Made by a program: the position numbers and the translations under genes
Assembly (NCBI GenBank): GCA_900314845.1
Contig: OMWV01000011.1
Span: 1 to 64,000 of the forward strand
Length of the DNA stretch: 64,000 nucleotides
Source: an uncultured Eubacteriales bacterium
Lineage (GTDB): Bacteria > Bacillota > Clostridia > Lachnospirales > Lachnospiraceae
Reading direction: 5' to 3'
The notes under the pieces: model-generated
Databases searched by the model: none
The model's input: the letters and a program-made list of their open reading frames with translations, nothing else
What the model was told of the DNA's origin: nothing
Part shown: positions 10,101 to 17,862 of the stretch, piece by piece
Layout of the letters: the number at the start of each line of letters is the position of its first letter
Numbering within the stretch: position 1 is the first letter of the stretch

Positions 10101-10956
10101 AGATACCCCTATCTACGAGGGAGGCAGCATAGCCGTATGCGGCCATAAGCTGGCTCAGCCTAAGGTATTTATCCCCGTATTCCCGGGCAACAACTGCGAG
10201 TATGATTCAGCAAGAGCTTTCGAGAAGGCCGGGGCTAAAGTCCAGACTCTGGTATTTCGGAACCTGACCGGCGACGCGATCAGAGAGTCTGTGGATGCCT
10301 TCGTGAACGGAATATCCGACTCCCAGATCATCATGTTCCCCGGCGGTTTCTCAGCAGGTGATGAGCCGGATGGATCCGGAAAGTTTATTGCGACTGCTTT
10401 CAGGAATGAAAAGATAGGAGAAGCGGTCAGAAAGCTTCTCGATGAGAGAGACGGCCTGATCCTGGGCATCTGCAATGGTTTCCAGGCCCTGATAAAGCTT
10501 GGTCTTCTGCCCTATGGCCAGATAAGGCCTCAGCTCCCGGATTCTCCGACGCTGACGACGAATAACATAGGCAGGCATATATCAAAGATCGCCTATACAA
10601 AGGTCGTATCCAACAAGTCACCCTGGCTGGCAGGGGCCCAGGTCGGTGGAGTTTACTCCATTCCCATCTCCCACGGAGAGGGCCGTTTCGTGGCAAACGA
10701 TGAGTGGATAAAGAAGCTCTTTGACGCAGGCTGCGTGGCTACCCAGTATGTAGACCTGGAGGGAAGGCCGACTATGGATGAGGACTTCAATCCCAACGCT
10801 TCCTACAGCGCAATAGAGGGTATTACAAGCCCTGACGGCAGGATCCTCGGCAAGATGGGCCATTCAGAGCGTATCGGCCGGTCTGTAGCTATGAATATCA
10901 CAGGAAGCTTTGATCAGAAGATATTTGAGTCAGGCGTTAAGTATTTTGCAGATTAA
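7186..10956 (+). CDS. purL: Phosphoribosylformylglycinamidine synthase, single-chain form
   Basis: 1256 residues. Converts FGAR, glutamine and ATP to FGAM in de novo purine synthesis. This is the fused large form: an N-terminal PurS-like region, the linker/synthetase core (D-T-Y-W-S-D-H-C-R-H-T-T near 220; K-N-E-T-H-N-H-P-T-E-I-E-P near 325), a second AIRS-like half, and a C-terminal class I glutamine amidotransferase with the nucleophile in L-G-I-C-N-G-F-Q (Cys at about 1096) followed by S-H-G-E-G-R-F. An in-frame GTG at 7180 is only 4 nt from AAAGGAG; the ATG at 7186 is better spaced and gives the usual M-V-R-R-I-Y-V-E-K-K start. Its own strong terminator follows. Confidence 0.95.
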   Translation: MVRRIYVEKKPEYAVAEKELMGNIRDYLGISTVTGVRVLNRYDIENISDGIYEKAKVTIFSEPPVDVLFEEELPGDVSGRVFSVEALPGQFDQRADSAEQCVKLLDESEDPVIRCATTYVIGGSCSDEEFERIKSFCINPVDSRENDDPKPQTLVMDFPEPEDVKIFDGFREMDEPALKELDNSLELAMTFTDFKFIQDHYKAEENRDPSMTEIRVLDTYWSDHCRHTTFQTELKNITFEEGDFTAPIKDAFDLYESHRKELYAGRSDKYICLMDIALLAAKKLKADGKLADQEDTDEINACSIIVPVDVDGREEEWLVNFKNETHNHPTEIEPFGGAATCLGGAIRDPLSGRTYVYQAMRVTGAADPTLPRSETLTGKLPQRKIVTQAASGYSSYGNQIGLATGLVKEIYHPDYVAKRMEIGAVIAAAPRTNVIRATSDPGDIIILLGGRTGRDGCGGATGSSKAHNTESINTCGAEVQKGNAPTERKLQRLFRRPEASRLIRKCNDFGAGGVSVAIGELADGLEVNLDKVPKKYAGLDGTELAISESQERMAVVVAPSDVDEFLKYADEENLEATCVAKVTEDPRLVLKWRGKDVVNISRAFLDTNGAHQETDVVLKSPSRRDDPIGTSVSEYDASDLKKSWLDNLSDLNVCSQKGLVEMFDASIGAGSVYMPYGGKYQLTETQSMAAKIPVPDGNTTTVSLMSYGFDPYLSSWSPFHGAAYAVVDSVAKIAAAGGDISKIRFSFQEYFKRMTADPSGWGDPMSALLGAYTAQIGFGLPSIGGKDSMSGSFNEIHVPPTLVSFAVDIAHEKDIISPEFKKAGSRIVRFDIRRDADDMPDYEQIKELYAAVHRMIQSGVIISAYTLGQGGAAAALSKMAFGNKLGVKVDASFKAADLFKKDEYGCLIAEVPADKAEQICAPYTLVGQVTQEPVFDIEDGAVVISMEEALSSWTGRLEKVFPTRSGVEQKKIDTPIYEGGSIAVCGHKLAQPKVFIPVFPGNNCEYDSARAFEKAGAKVQTLVFRNLTGDAIRESVDAFVNGISDSQIIMFPGGFSAGDEPDGSGKFIATAFRNEKIGEAVRKLLDERDGLILGICNGFQALIKLGLLPYGQIRPQLPDSPTLTTNNIGRHISKIAYTKVVSNKSPWLAGAQVGGVYSIPISHGEGRFVANDEWIKKLFDAGCVATQYVDLEGRPTMDEDFNPNASYSAIEGITSPDGRILGKMGHSERIGRSVAMNITGSFDQKIFESGVKYFAD

Positions 10957-10987
10957 ATCTGCAGCAAAATAAGCAGGCATAAAAAAG

Positions 10988-11020
10988 GCTGCCGCACGAA
11001 GTGTGCGGCAGCTGTTTTTT
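10988..11020. terminator. Bidirectional terminator after purL
   Basis: GCTGCCGCAC (10988-10997) pairs perfectly with GTGCGGCAGC (11003-11012), preceded by an A-run and followed by a T-run. It separates convergent purL and mscL. Confidence 0.9.
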
Positions 11021-11039
11021 TAAATAGTTATCTCTTCTT

Positions 11040-11498
11040 TTACTGTGCCGGGTAGTCAGGCACATTCTCAGGGAGAGAGGATGTGCAGTGAGGGCACTTG
11101 ACAGCTGCGATCGGAATCTCAGACTGGCAGTAGGGGCAGACCTTTGTTGTGGGCGCTGCCGCCGGTGCAGGCTTGCGGAGTTTGTTGATTCCCTTTATGA
11201 AGAGGAAAATGACGAAGGCCAGAATGAAGAACTGAATGATATTCTGGATGAAATTGCCGTAGGCCAGGACAGGGGCGCTTGCCGCCTGGGCGTCTGCCAG
11301 GGTAGGGTACTGTTTCCCGTCCAGGGAAACATACAGCTCTGAGAAATTGATCCCGCCGGTCAGTATGCCGAGGATGGGAGTAAAGATATCGGTTACGAGA
11401 GAGTTGACGATGGCACTGAAGGCACCGCCGATGATGACGCCGACTGCCATGTCGATCACATTGCCCTTGAGGGCAAATTCCTTAAATTCTTTCCACAT
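11040..11498 (-). CDS. mscL: Large-conductance mechanosensitive channel MscL with C-terminal zinc ribbon
   Basis: 152 residues. MscL forms a pentameric membrane pore that opens on hypo-osmotic shock. The N terminus has [21 protein letters not shown], the signature amphipathic helix plus TM1; TM2 is about residues 84-102. Instead of the plain cytoplasmic helix bundle, the C-terminal 50 residues carry a Pro/Ala linker and a four-Cys zinc ribbon, C-P-Y-C at about 121-124 and C-P-H-C at about 135-138. A divergent role for the ribbon is unknown. It lies just downstream (15 nt) of the CNNM gene and probably shares its transcript. Confidence 0.92.
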   Translation of the reverse strand: MWKEFKEFALKGNVIDMAVGVIIGGAFSAIVNSLVTDIFTPILGILTGGINFSELYVSLDGKQYPTLADAQAASAPVLAYGNFIQNIIQFFILAFVIFLFIKGINKLRKPAPAAAPTTKVCPYCQSEIPIAAVKCPHCTSSLPENVPDYPAQ

Positions 11499-11513
11499 TG
11501 TCAGATCTCCTTT

Positions 11514-12815
11514 TCAGTGTTCCTGTGGTTTCTGCTTCCCGTCGGGAAGCTTGACGATAATGTTCTCTATTCTGTTCCTGTCCATCTTGTGGACAATGAA
11601 GAGAATTCCTTTTATCTCGATCTTCTCACCCTCTGAGGGAATGTGACCGAGTTCATGCATTATGTGGCCGGCGATGGAGTCGTAATCCTCTGACTCCAGG
11701 TCGAGGTCGAAGAATTCATCGATATCGTCGAGGCGGGTATCGCCGTTTACCAGGTATTCCGTCTCGGATAATTTCTGGATATCATCCGTCTCTTCCTCGT
11801 CGTATTCATCGCGGATCTCGCCGACGATCTCCTCCAGAAGGTCTTCCAGAGTGATGATGCCTGAGACATCTCCGTACTCATCCAGGACGATGACCATGTT
11901 GATGGACGACTTGCGCATCTGCAGCATCAGCTCAGAGGTCTTCTTGAACTCATAGGTAAAATGCGGCTTGCGCATGAGTGATCTTATGTTGAACTTTTCT
12001 CTGCTGCCTGTATAGCAGAAGAGATCCTTCAGGTTGAGTATGCCGATGATATGATCCTTCTCGCCCTGAAAAACAGGGATGCGGGCATACTTTTCCTCCC
12101 GGAAAAGTTCTATGGTCTCATCGTAGGAGCTGTCCGCGTCTATGAATGTAACGTCTATCCGCGGGACCATGACGCTGCCGGCTACAGAATCTCCAAAGTC
12201 GACAACATTCGTGATGAGTTCCTTCTCCTCGCTCTCTATGACGCCTTCCTCGTGGCTGACGTCTATGACGGTAAGCAGGTCTCCCTCTGTCATCGCGCTT
12301 GTCTGCTCGTCCGGCTTTACGCCAATGATCCGCATCACGCCGGAGGCGAGCTTGTTTATCACGAAAATGACAGGCGTGAGCACCTTCGTCATCGTATAGA
12401 TCACGGGTGCAACGGAGAGGGCAATCTTCTCAGAGCGGATCGTGGCCGTATTCTTCGGGGTGATCTCTCCGAAAAGGAGGATAAGAAATGTAAGAATTCC
12501 CGTGACGATGCCGATCAGTGTACCCGTATTGACGCCAATATTCACACTGGCGGCAAGGCGTGTGACTAAGACAGTGGACAGGGAAGATGCGCTGAGATTC
12601 ACGATATTGTTGCCAATGAGGATCGCGCTCAGCATCCTGGGCTGGTCTGCCAGAAGCTTTGAGACCAGTTCGGCCCGTTTGTTGCCCTCGTCTGTCAGTG
12701 TCTTGATCCGTATCCTGCTCACACTAATGAGAGCAGTCTCGGACGATGAAAAGAAAGCAGATAGCGCAAGCAAAATGATAAGGATCACCAGCTGCAGCGC
12801 GTCACCTGAATCCAA
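11514..12815 (-). CDS. CNNM/HlyC-CorC family membrane protein with CBS pair
   Basis: 433 residues. N-terminal DUF21 transmembrane domain (about 1-190; three or four hydrophobic helices, A-F-F-S-S-S-E-T-A-L near 20), two CBS domains (about 200-330; M-V-P-R-I-D-V, then V-L-D-E-Y-G-D-V-S-G-I-I-T) and a C-terminal CorC_HlyC domain (about 345-430; Y-L-V-N-G-D-T-R-L-D-D). The family is linked to Mg2+/Co2+ export or tolerance; the hemolysin name is historical. Translation seems to start at TTG (12813-12815) with GGGAG about 10 nt upstream. It is the first gene of a probable two-gene unit with mscL. Confidence 0.88.
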   Translation of the reverse strand: MDSGDALQLVILIILLALSAFFSSSETALISVSRIRIKTLTDEGNKRAELVSKLLADQPRMLSAILIGNNIVNLSASSLSTVLVTRLAASVNIGVNTGTLIGIVTGILTFLILLFGEITPKNTATIRSEKIALSVAPVIYTMTKVLTPVIFVINKLASGVMRIIGVKPDEQTSAMTEGDLLTVIDVSHEEGVIESEEKELITNVVDFGDSVAGSVMVPRIDVTFIDADSSYDETIELFREEKYARIPVFQGEKDHIIGILNLKDLFCYTGSREKFNIRSLMRKPHFTYEFKKTSELMLQMRKSSINMVIVLDEYGDVSGIITLEDLLEEIVGEIRDEYDEEETDDIQKLSETEYLVNGDTRLDDIDEFFDLDLESEDYDSIAGHIMHELGHIPSEGEKIEIKGILFIVHKMDRNRIENIIVKLPDGKQKPQEH

Positions 12816-12887
12816 TAATAACCATCTCCCGGAAAAATAGAAATAATGTAAAGCGCAGGCAGTCTGCCTGCCTGTCAGTTAATGATA

Positions 12888-12916
12888 ATTTTAGCCCATG
12901 AGCATAAGCCTGTCAA
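12888..12916 (-). promoter_or_regulatory. SigA promoter for the CNNM gene and mscL
   Basis: Minus strand: perfect TTGACA (12911-12916), 17-bp spacer, TAAAAT (12888-12893). Confidence 0.8.
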
Positions 12917-12991
12917 GGATATTGTTGTATACAAAATTACAGCTGACAGGGGGAAAATGTTTGCCAGGTAATGTTAGAGCAGTCAAAAATG

Positions 12992-13000
12992 TGGTATCAT
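12992..13000 (+). promoter_or_regulatory. Extended -10 element upstream of traX
   Basis: TGG followed by TATCAT (12995-13000), 36 bp before the traX start codon. No clear -35 at 17 bp. Confidence 0.4.
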
Positions 13001-13035
13001 ATCCAGAGTAAGATGCATGAGGAGAGAAAGAAGAG

Positions 13036-13851
13036 ATGGCAGCGGTTACAAAAGCAGGCGGACCAGCCCTTATAGATGGTACATTTCTGAAGATAACAGC
13101 CATGGCGTCTATGTTGACTGATCATATAGGCGCAGCATTTTTTCCCCAGTACACGATCCTCAGGATCATAGGAAGGCTTGCCTTTCCCATCTATGCCTTT
13201 CTGATCGCGGAAGGGTGCGTTTACAGTTCGAGCAGAATGAGATATCTGGGCAGGCTTTTTGCCCTGGCCCTCCTGTCTGAACTGCCCTTCGACCTGGCCC
13301 TCTTTCCGGACGGCGGCCGGCTGAGCCATCAGAATGTCTGTTTTACTCTTTTCATCGGATTGGCCATGGTGACAGCAGTCCGTTTCAGGGAAGACAAAGA
13401 ACACGATACAGGCGGCAGACCGGGCGGGAATGGCGGCGCGCCGGCAAGTGTTCTGGACAGCCTCATGGGCCGGGATTCTCATTTTGAGAGATTTCGCTCT
13501 GTGACAGCCCACTATGCTTTTGGCATGTCGGAGACTGCTTTCTGCGTTCTGGTCTTTCTGGCAGGGGGACTGGCTGCCAGACTTCTGGGGACAGACTACT
13601 CCTGGTATGGCACCAGTATGATATTTTTCTTCTATCTTTTCAGGGACAGACCCTGGCTAAGGCTTGTCAGCGCTGCCGTCATTATACTGATCATGGGCGG
13701 CCTGGAGGATTTTGCCCTGCTGGCCCTTCCCCTTATCGCTGTCTACAATGGCAGGATCAGGCTGAGGACAAGGGCATGGAGAATATTTGAGTATGCCTTT
13801 TATCCCGTGCATCTTTTGATCATCGGCCTGATAAACCTGTATCTGATATGA
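13036..13851 (+). CDS. TraX family integral membrane protein
   Basis: 271 residues with about eight hydrophobic segments. The N terminus has the family pattern L-K-x-I-A-M-x-x-M-L-x-D-H-I-G followed by L-R-x-I-G-R-L-A-F-P-I-Y-A-F-L-I-A-E-G, which identifies TraX/acyltransferase-3-like proteins. TraX of F plasmids acetylates pilin; chromosomal Firmicute homologues are not tied to conjugation and their substrate is unknown. A hydrophilic loop at about 115-165 is less conserved. AGGAGAG precedes the ATG. No pilus or conjugation genes are nearby, so the F-plasmid role should not be carried over. Confidence 0.82.
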   Translation: MAAVTKAGGPALIDGTFLKITAMASMLTDHIGAAFFPQYTILRIIGRLAFPIYAFLIAEGCVYSSSRMRYLGRLFALALLSELPFDLALFPDGGRLSHQNVCFTLFIGLAMVTAVRFREDKEHDTGGRPGGNGGAPASVLDSLMGRDSHFERFRSVTAHYAFGMSETAFCVLVFLAGGLAARLLGTDYSWYGTSMIFFFYLFRDRPWLRLVSAAVIILIMGGLEDFALLALPLIAVYNGRIRLRTRAWRIFEYAFYPVHLLIIGLINLYLI

Positions 13852-13888
13852 CACCGGCTGGCCCGGCATTTTAATTTCGGAGGTATCT

Positions 13889-14926
13889 ATGTCTGAAGAA
13901 TATATTGCTTATGTGGGAACTTATACAAGAGGGGAGAGCAAAGGGCTCTATATGCTGAACCTGGATCCCGGGACCGGACAGCTCAGCATGAGGGACAGCT
14001 TTATGATCCACAATCCGTCCTATCTGAAGCTCTCTCACGACGGGCATTTTCTGTATACAAACTGTGACGAGGGGGTTGCCGCCTTCAAGGTTGCTGAAGA
14101 CGGATCCCTGACCCTGCTGGGCAAGGCATCTGTGAACGGCCTGCGGCCCTCCTATATTTCCGTGGACAGAAAAAACCGTTTTCTCATCTGCGGCGGCTAT
14201 CACGACGGTAAGCTGACGGCCCTGCGCCTGAATGAGGACGGTTCTGTGGGTGAAGTGACGGATGAGATATTTATGAAGGGCCTGGGAAGCTCCGGCGGCT
14301 TCCATTACAGATCCCACGTCAACTGTGCTGTCTTTTCTCCCGACGAGAGGTATGTCATGGCGGTGGACCTGGGCATGGATCAGGTGAAGATATACGAATT
14401 CGATCATGAGAGCGGCAAGTTTCACCTCCATGATATCCTGCGGTCGGAACTGGAATCCGGGCCCAAGCACATGGTATTTTCATCCGACGGCAAATATGCC
14501 TATCTGACTCATGAGTACAGCAATACGGTCATAAAGTACAGCTACGAGGCAAAGAACGCACAGTTTACCCAGATGCAGAGCGAATCCACCCTTGACGGAT
14601 ATGAGGGGACGAACAGTACGATCACCCTTAAGCTGACAGATGACGACCACCATCTTTTTGCCACGAATTCCGGGGACAATTCTTTTGCCATCTTCAATAT
14701 CGATGAGAAGGATCAGAGCATGAAGAGGATATGCGTTCTGCCGGTAAGCGGGGAGTATCCCAGAGATCTGGCCATCCTGCCGGGCGGCAGGAGAGTGATC
14801 TCAGTCAATCAGGAGGGGAATTCCCTGACAAGTTTTATCGTAGATTATGAGAAAGGATACATGCTGATGAAGAATAAGCCTTTCGACATTCCTTCACCGA
14901 CATGTATCCAGTATAAGAAACTTTGA
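13889..14926 (+). CDS. Lactonase family seven-bladed beta-propeller protein
   Basis: 345 residues, cytoplasmic, no signal peptide. It matches the 6-phosphogluconolactonase (Pgl)/3-carboxymuconate cyclase type of beta-propeller: Y-V-G-T-Y-T-R near the start, N-P-S-Y-L-x-x-S-x-D-G, H-V-N-C-A-V-F-S-P-D (about 147-156), D-L-G-x-D-Q-V-K-I-Y and G-P-K-H-M-V-F-S-x-D-G. In this fold a conserved His and Arg support lactone hydrolysis. Hydrolysis of 6-phosphogluconolactone is the likely role, but no pentose-phosphate gene is adjacent. A good CGGAGGT site lies 8 nt upstream. Convergent with typA, with no strong terminator in the 33-bp gap. Confidence 0.85.
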   Translation: MSEEYIAYVGTYTRGESKGLYMLNLDPGTGQLSMRDSFMIHNPSYLKLSHDGHFLYTNCDEGVAAFKVAEDGSLTLLGKASVNGLRPSYISVDRKNRFLICGGYHDGKLTALRLNEDGSVGEVTDEIFMKGLGSSGGFHYRSHVNCAVFSPDERYVMAVDLGMDQVKIYEFDHESGKFHLHDILRSELESGPKHMVFSSDGKYAYLTHEYSNTVIKYSYEAKNAQFTQMQSESTLDGYEGTNSTITLKLTDDDHHLFATNSGDNSFAIFNIDEKDQSMKRICVLPVSGEYPRDLAILPGGRRVISVNQEGNSLTSFIVDYEKGYMLMKNKPFDIPSPTCIQYKKL

Positions 14927-14959
14927 TTATTAATGATAATGAGCAGACGGGGCCGGCAA

Positions 14960-16789
14960 TTACTTCTTGTTGGCCCTCATTCTCTGCTTGGGGTCAAGGA
15001 TCTTCTTCCTGATGCGGATATTCTCGGGAGTCACCTCGACAAGTTCATCATTCTCTATAAAGTCAAGAGCCTGCTCCAGGCTGAGTACCTTATGAGGAAC
15101 CAGCTTGAGAGCCTCGTCAGTTCCTGAGGAACGGGTGTTTGTCATCTGCTTGCGCTTGCAGACATTGATCTCTATATCGCCGCCCTTGGGGTTCTCGCCG
15201 ACGACCATGCCCTGATAGACCTTGACGCCCGGCCCTATAAAGAGGGGACCTCTGTCCTGGGCGTTGAAAAGACCGTATGTTATGCTCTCGCCGGCCTCAA
15301 ATGCTATGAGGGATCCGGTCTGGCGGTAGGCGATGTCTCCCCTGTAGGGGCCGTAGCTGTCAAAAAGAGTATTCATGACGCCGTTTCCCTTTGTGTCAGT
15401 CATAAACTCATCCCGGTAGCCGATCAGACCTCTTGAAGGAATGAGGAACTTCAGCCTCGTTGTCGTTCCGTTCTGGGACATATTCATTCCCTGGAGTTCG
15501 CCTTTTCTTGTACTCAGCTTCTGGATAACGACGCCGGAAAATTCTTCCGGGACGTCTATATATACCTGCTCCATGGGCTCGAGGAGTTTGCCGTTCTCAT
15601 CATGCTTGTAAATGACCTCTGCCTTGCTGACCGCGAATTCATATCCCTCGCGGCGCATGCTCTCTATGAGGACGGACAGATGCAGCTCGCCTCGGCCGGA
15701 TACCTTAAAGCAGTCTGTGCTGTCCGTATCCTCGACCCTGAGGCTGACATCCGTGTTGAGCTCTCTGTAGAGACGGTCTCTCAGGTGCCTTGATGTGACA
15801 TATTTGCCTTCCTGGCCTGCAAGAGGGGAGTCATTGACCATGAAATTCATGGAGATCGTGGGTTCCTCTATCTTCTGGAAGGGAATAGCCTCTACAAAAT
15901 CAGGGGCGCATACGGTATCGCCGATGTGGAGGTCCGCGATTCCGGAAAGAGCTACGATGGAGCCGACTCCTGCCTCGTCAACGGCTGTCTTCTCCAGACC
16001 GTCGAACTCGTAGAGCTTTGTGATCTTTACCTTCTCATATTTGTCCGGATCGTGGTGGTTGACGATCACGGCATCCTGGTTCACCTTGATGCTTCCGTTT
16101 GAGACCTTGCCAACGCCGATTCTGCCGACGTACTCATTGTAGTCTATCGTGCTGATCAGAACCTGTGTGCCCTTGTCCGGGTCACCCTCGGGAGCGGGTA
16201 TGTGTTCTATGATGGCATCGAAGAGGGGCTTCATGTCTGTGCCTTCCTCGGAAGGGTCTGTCACACAGACACCGGTCTTTGCCGATGCGAAGAGGAAGGG
16301 AGCGTCGAGCTGCTCGTCATTTGCCTCAAGATCCATGAGAAGCTCGAGAACTTCATCGACTACCTCGTTCGGCCTTGCCTCCGGTCTGTCTATCTTGTTT
16401 ACGCAGACGATGACTGCCAGGTTCAGGGCCAGAGCCTTCTGAAGCACGAACTTTGTCTGGGGCATAGGGCCTTCAAAAGCGTCAACGACAAGGATAACGC
16501 CGTCGACCATCTTGAGCACACGTTCTACCTCGCCGCCGAAATCAGCATGTCCCGGCGTATCTACGATGTTGATCTTCACGCCATTGTATGTGATCGCTGT
16601 ATTCTTGGAGAGGATAGTGATGCCTCTTTCCCTTTCTATATCGCCCGAGTCCATGACACGTTCCTGAACTACCTGATTCTTTCGGAAGACGCCGCTCTGA
16701 CGCAGAAGCTGGTCTACGAGAGTGGTCTTGCCATGATCGACATGGGCAATTATGGCAACATTTCTTACATCTTCACGTTTCATATTCAT
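14960..16789 (-). CDS. typA: Ribosome-associated GTPase TypA/BipA
   Basis: 609-residue translational GTPase of the EF-G family that binds the ribosome and assists 50S assembly and stress growth. G1 is H-V-D-H-G-K-T-T (16-23); G2 includes R-E-R-G-I-T-I; G3 is [10 protein letters not shown]4 is N-K-I-D-R. The EF-G-like domains II, III and V and the BipA-specific C-terminal region ([15 protein letters not shown] near 510) follow. A second in-frame Met two codons later could be the start. Single-gene unit with its own promoter. Confidence 0.95.
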   Translation of the reverse strand: MNMKREDVRNVAIIAHVDHGKTTLVDQLLRQSGVFRKNQVVQERVMDSGDIERERGITILSKNTAITYNGVKINIVDTPGHADFGGEVERVLKMVDGVILVVDAFEGPMPQTKFVLQKALALNLAVIVCVNKIDRPEARPNEVVDEVLELLMDLEANDEQLDAPFLFASAKTGVCVTDPSEEGTDMKPLFDAIIEHIPAPEGDPDKGTQVLISTIDYNEYVGRIGVGKVSNGSIKVNQDAVIVNHHDPDKYEKVKITKLYEFDGLEKTAVDEAGVGSIVALSGIADLHIGDTVCAPDFVEAIPFQKIEEPTISMNFMVNDSPLAGQEGKYVTSRHLRDRLYRELNTDVSLRVEDTDSTDCFKVSGRGELHLSVLIESMRREGYEFAVSKAEVIYKHDENGKLLEPMEQVYIDVPEEFSGVVIQKLSTRKGELQGMNMSQNGTTTRLKFLIPSRGLIGYRDEFMTDTKGNGVMNTLFDSYGPYRGDIAYRQTGSLIAFEAGESITYGLFNAQDRGPLFIGPGVKVYQGMVVGENPKGGDIEINVCKRKQMTNTRSSGTDEALKLVPHKVLSLEQALDFIENDELVEVTPENIRIRKKILDPKQRMRANKK

Positions 16790-16858
16790 ATAAGTCCTTC
16801 TTTCATCAGATTGGATATTCCTGTTCCTCTATTCGTCACGGTAAACATAGCGATTTAT

Positions 16859-16887
16859 ATAATAACAATTCCTTTTTTGGATTGCAA
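16859..16887 (-). promoter_or_regulatory. SigA-type promoter for typA
   Basis: Minus strand: TTGCAA (16882-16887), 17-bp spacer, TATTAT (16859-16864). It occupies the typA-proximal part of the 330-bp gap between typA and the SSB-like gene. Confidence 0.65.
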
Positions 16888-16960
16888 GCCTTTTTCTGAG
16901 CCATGGGAGTATTTTCAGGGCATTAATATGGAAAATATTTTTAAATTCTGTGTAAAAGCG

Positions 16961-17017
16961 GGTCGAAATATGTCGGGGCCTGCCTGCTCCTGTCGAATTC
17001 TGTCGATATGTGTCGAA
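16961..17017 (+). promoter_or_regulatory. Helically phased array of TGTCGAA (0A-box-like) sites
   Basis: Heptamers related to TGTCGAA start at 16961 (GGTCGAA), 16971 (TGTCGGG), 16991 (TGTCGAA), 17001 (TGTCGAT) and 17011 (TGTCGAA), all on an exact 10-bp grid; the slot at 16981 is poorly matched. TGTCGAA is the Spo0A box of Bacillus and Clostridium, and tandem boxes 10 bp apart are the known dimer-binding arrangement. The array lies upstream of an extended -10 and the SSB-like gene. Confidence 0.72.
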
Positions 17018-17046
17018 CGATGATATTTTTCTTTTTGCCGGGGCGG

Positions 17047-17055
17047 TGGTATGCT
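17047..17055 (+). promoter_or_regulatory. Extended -10 of the SSB-like gene promoter
   Basis: TGG then TATGCT (17050-17055). There is no good -35, which fits an activator-dependent promoter; the box at 17001 starts 49 bp upstream. Confidence 0.55.
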
Positions 17056-17119
17056 GAATTCACCTTAAGGACGTACCGCGCGGATCATATAGACAGACAG
17101 GTCAGACGGGAGGAATACA

Positions 17120-17761
17120 ATGTTTGATAATCATACAGTCAGCAATCAGGTGATCATGTCGGGAATCATAGACTCACAGCCGAGCCTGGATCATACATAT
17201 CTGGGCGAGAATTTTTATATCGTCCAGATGAATGTCAGCCGCAAGAGCAATACGATAGACAGGATCCCCCTGATGATCTCGGACAGGCTGATAGACCCGC
17301 AGGCGGACCCCAGGGGAATGTATATGGAAGTGAACGGGCAGTTCCGCTCCTACAACAGGGTGGAGGAGGGACATAACAGGCTCATGCTCACGGTTTTTGT
17401 GAAAAAGGTCGTGACATGCTCTCCTCCCATGCCCAGGATCAGTCCGGTGAACAGCATCTATCTGGACGGATTCATTACCCGGGTCCCCCTCTACAGGAGG
17501 ACGCCGTCCGGCAGGGAGATCACGGAGATGATGATGGCCGTCAACAGAAGGCATTCATCTGATTATATTCCCTGTATCTGCTGGGGCAGGAACGCCCGGG
17601 CAGCCGAGAAGCTTGAGGTCGGCACGCGCGTCAGGATCTGGGGCAGGGTACAGAGCAGGGACTACAGGAAATTTATAATGACACAGGAGGGAGAGAAGCA
17701 GATAAACAAGACTGCCTACGAGATATCCGTAGGGAGAATGGAGCTGCCTGTACCTGCTTAG
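17120..17761 (+). CDS. Single-stranded DNA-binding protein-like, double OB-fold
   Basis: 213 residues. The second half (about 108-205) is a recognisable SSB OB-fold: Y-L-D-G-F-I-T-R-V-P near its start, then S-D-Y-I-P-C-I-C-W-G-R-N-A, L-E-V-G-T-R-V-R-I-W-G-R-V-Q-S-R-D-Y. The first half (about 8-100) has a similar strand order (V-I-M-S-G-I-I, Y-I-V-Q-M-N-V-S-R, G-M-Y-M-E-V-N-G-Q-F) and is probably a second, diverged OB-fold. The acidic D-D-x-P-F tip that housekeeping SSB uses to recruit partners is missing, so it is a specialised paralogue. The upstream Spo0A-box-like array suggests stationary-phase or developmental control (inference). A GGAGG site lies 8 nt before the ATG. Confidence 0.78.
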   Translation: MFDNHTVSNQVIMSGIIDSQPSLDHTYLGENFYIVQMNVSRKSNTIDRIPLMISDRLIDPQADPRGMYMEVNGQFRSYNRVEEGHNRLMLTVFVKKVVTCSPPMPRISPVNSIYLDGFITRVPLYRRTPSGREITEMMMAVNRRHSSDYIPCICWGRNARAAEKLEVGTRVRIWGRVQSRDYRKFIMTQEGEKQINKTAYEISVGRMELPVPA

Positions 17762-17771
17762 GATTTTTTGC

Positions 17772-17800
17772 TTGACCTTTTCCAGGCAATGTGGTAATAA
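17772..17800 (+). promoter_or_regulatory. SigA promoter for cobO
   Basis: TTGACC (17772-17777), 17-bp spacer, TAATAA (17795-17800). Confidence 0.65.
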
Positions 17801-17816
17801 CAATACGTATATTGTT
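17799..17816 (+). promoter_or_regulatory. 18-bp palindrome at the cobO transcription start
   Basis: AACAATA (17799-17805) and TATTGTT (17810-17816) are perfect inverted arms around CGTA. The position, overlapping the end of the -10 and the predicted +1, is that of a repressor operator. Regulator unknown. Confidence 0.5.
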
Positions 17817-17820
17817 GGCT

Positions 17821-17841
17821 TAAGCCCCGTAAAGTGGGGCT
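17821..17841 (+). repeat. Hairpin in the cobO leader
   Basis: AAGCCCC and GGGGCTT form a 7-bp perfect stem with a 7-nt loop, immediately upstream of the GAGGGAG ribosome site. No T-run follows, so it is not a standard terminator; it could influence translation or mRNA stability. Confidence 0.45.
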
Positions 17842-17862
17842 TATATATACGAGGGAGTTATT

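Noticed and set aside
13036..13851. Conjugation or pilin-modification locus because of TraX
   Set aside because: No other transfer genes nearby; the family is common on Firmicute chromosomes.
3765..14890. TTCGACA/TGTCGAC-like heptamers inside genes such as gltX and the lactonase
   Set aside because: Single matches within coding sequence without phase or promoter; expected by chance.
16202..17023. 273-codon plus-strand open frame antisense to typA
   Set aside because: Antisense to conserved GTPase domains, and its 3' part runs into the regulatory array; no ribosome site.
17821..17841. Terminator before cobO
   Set aside because: Perfect hairpin but no T-run, and it lies inside the cobO leader next to the ribosome site.
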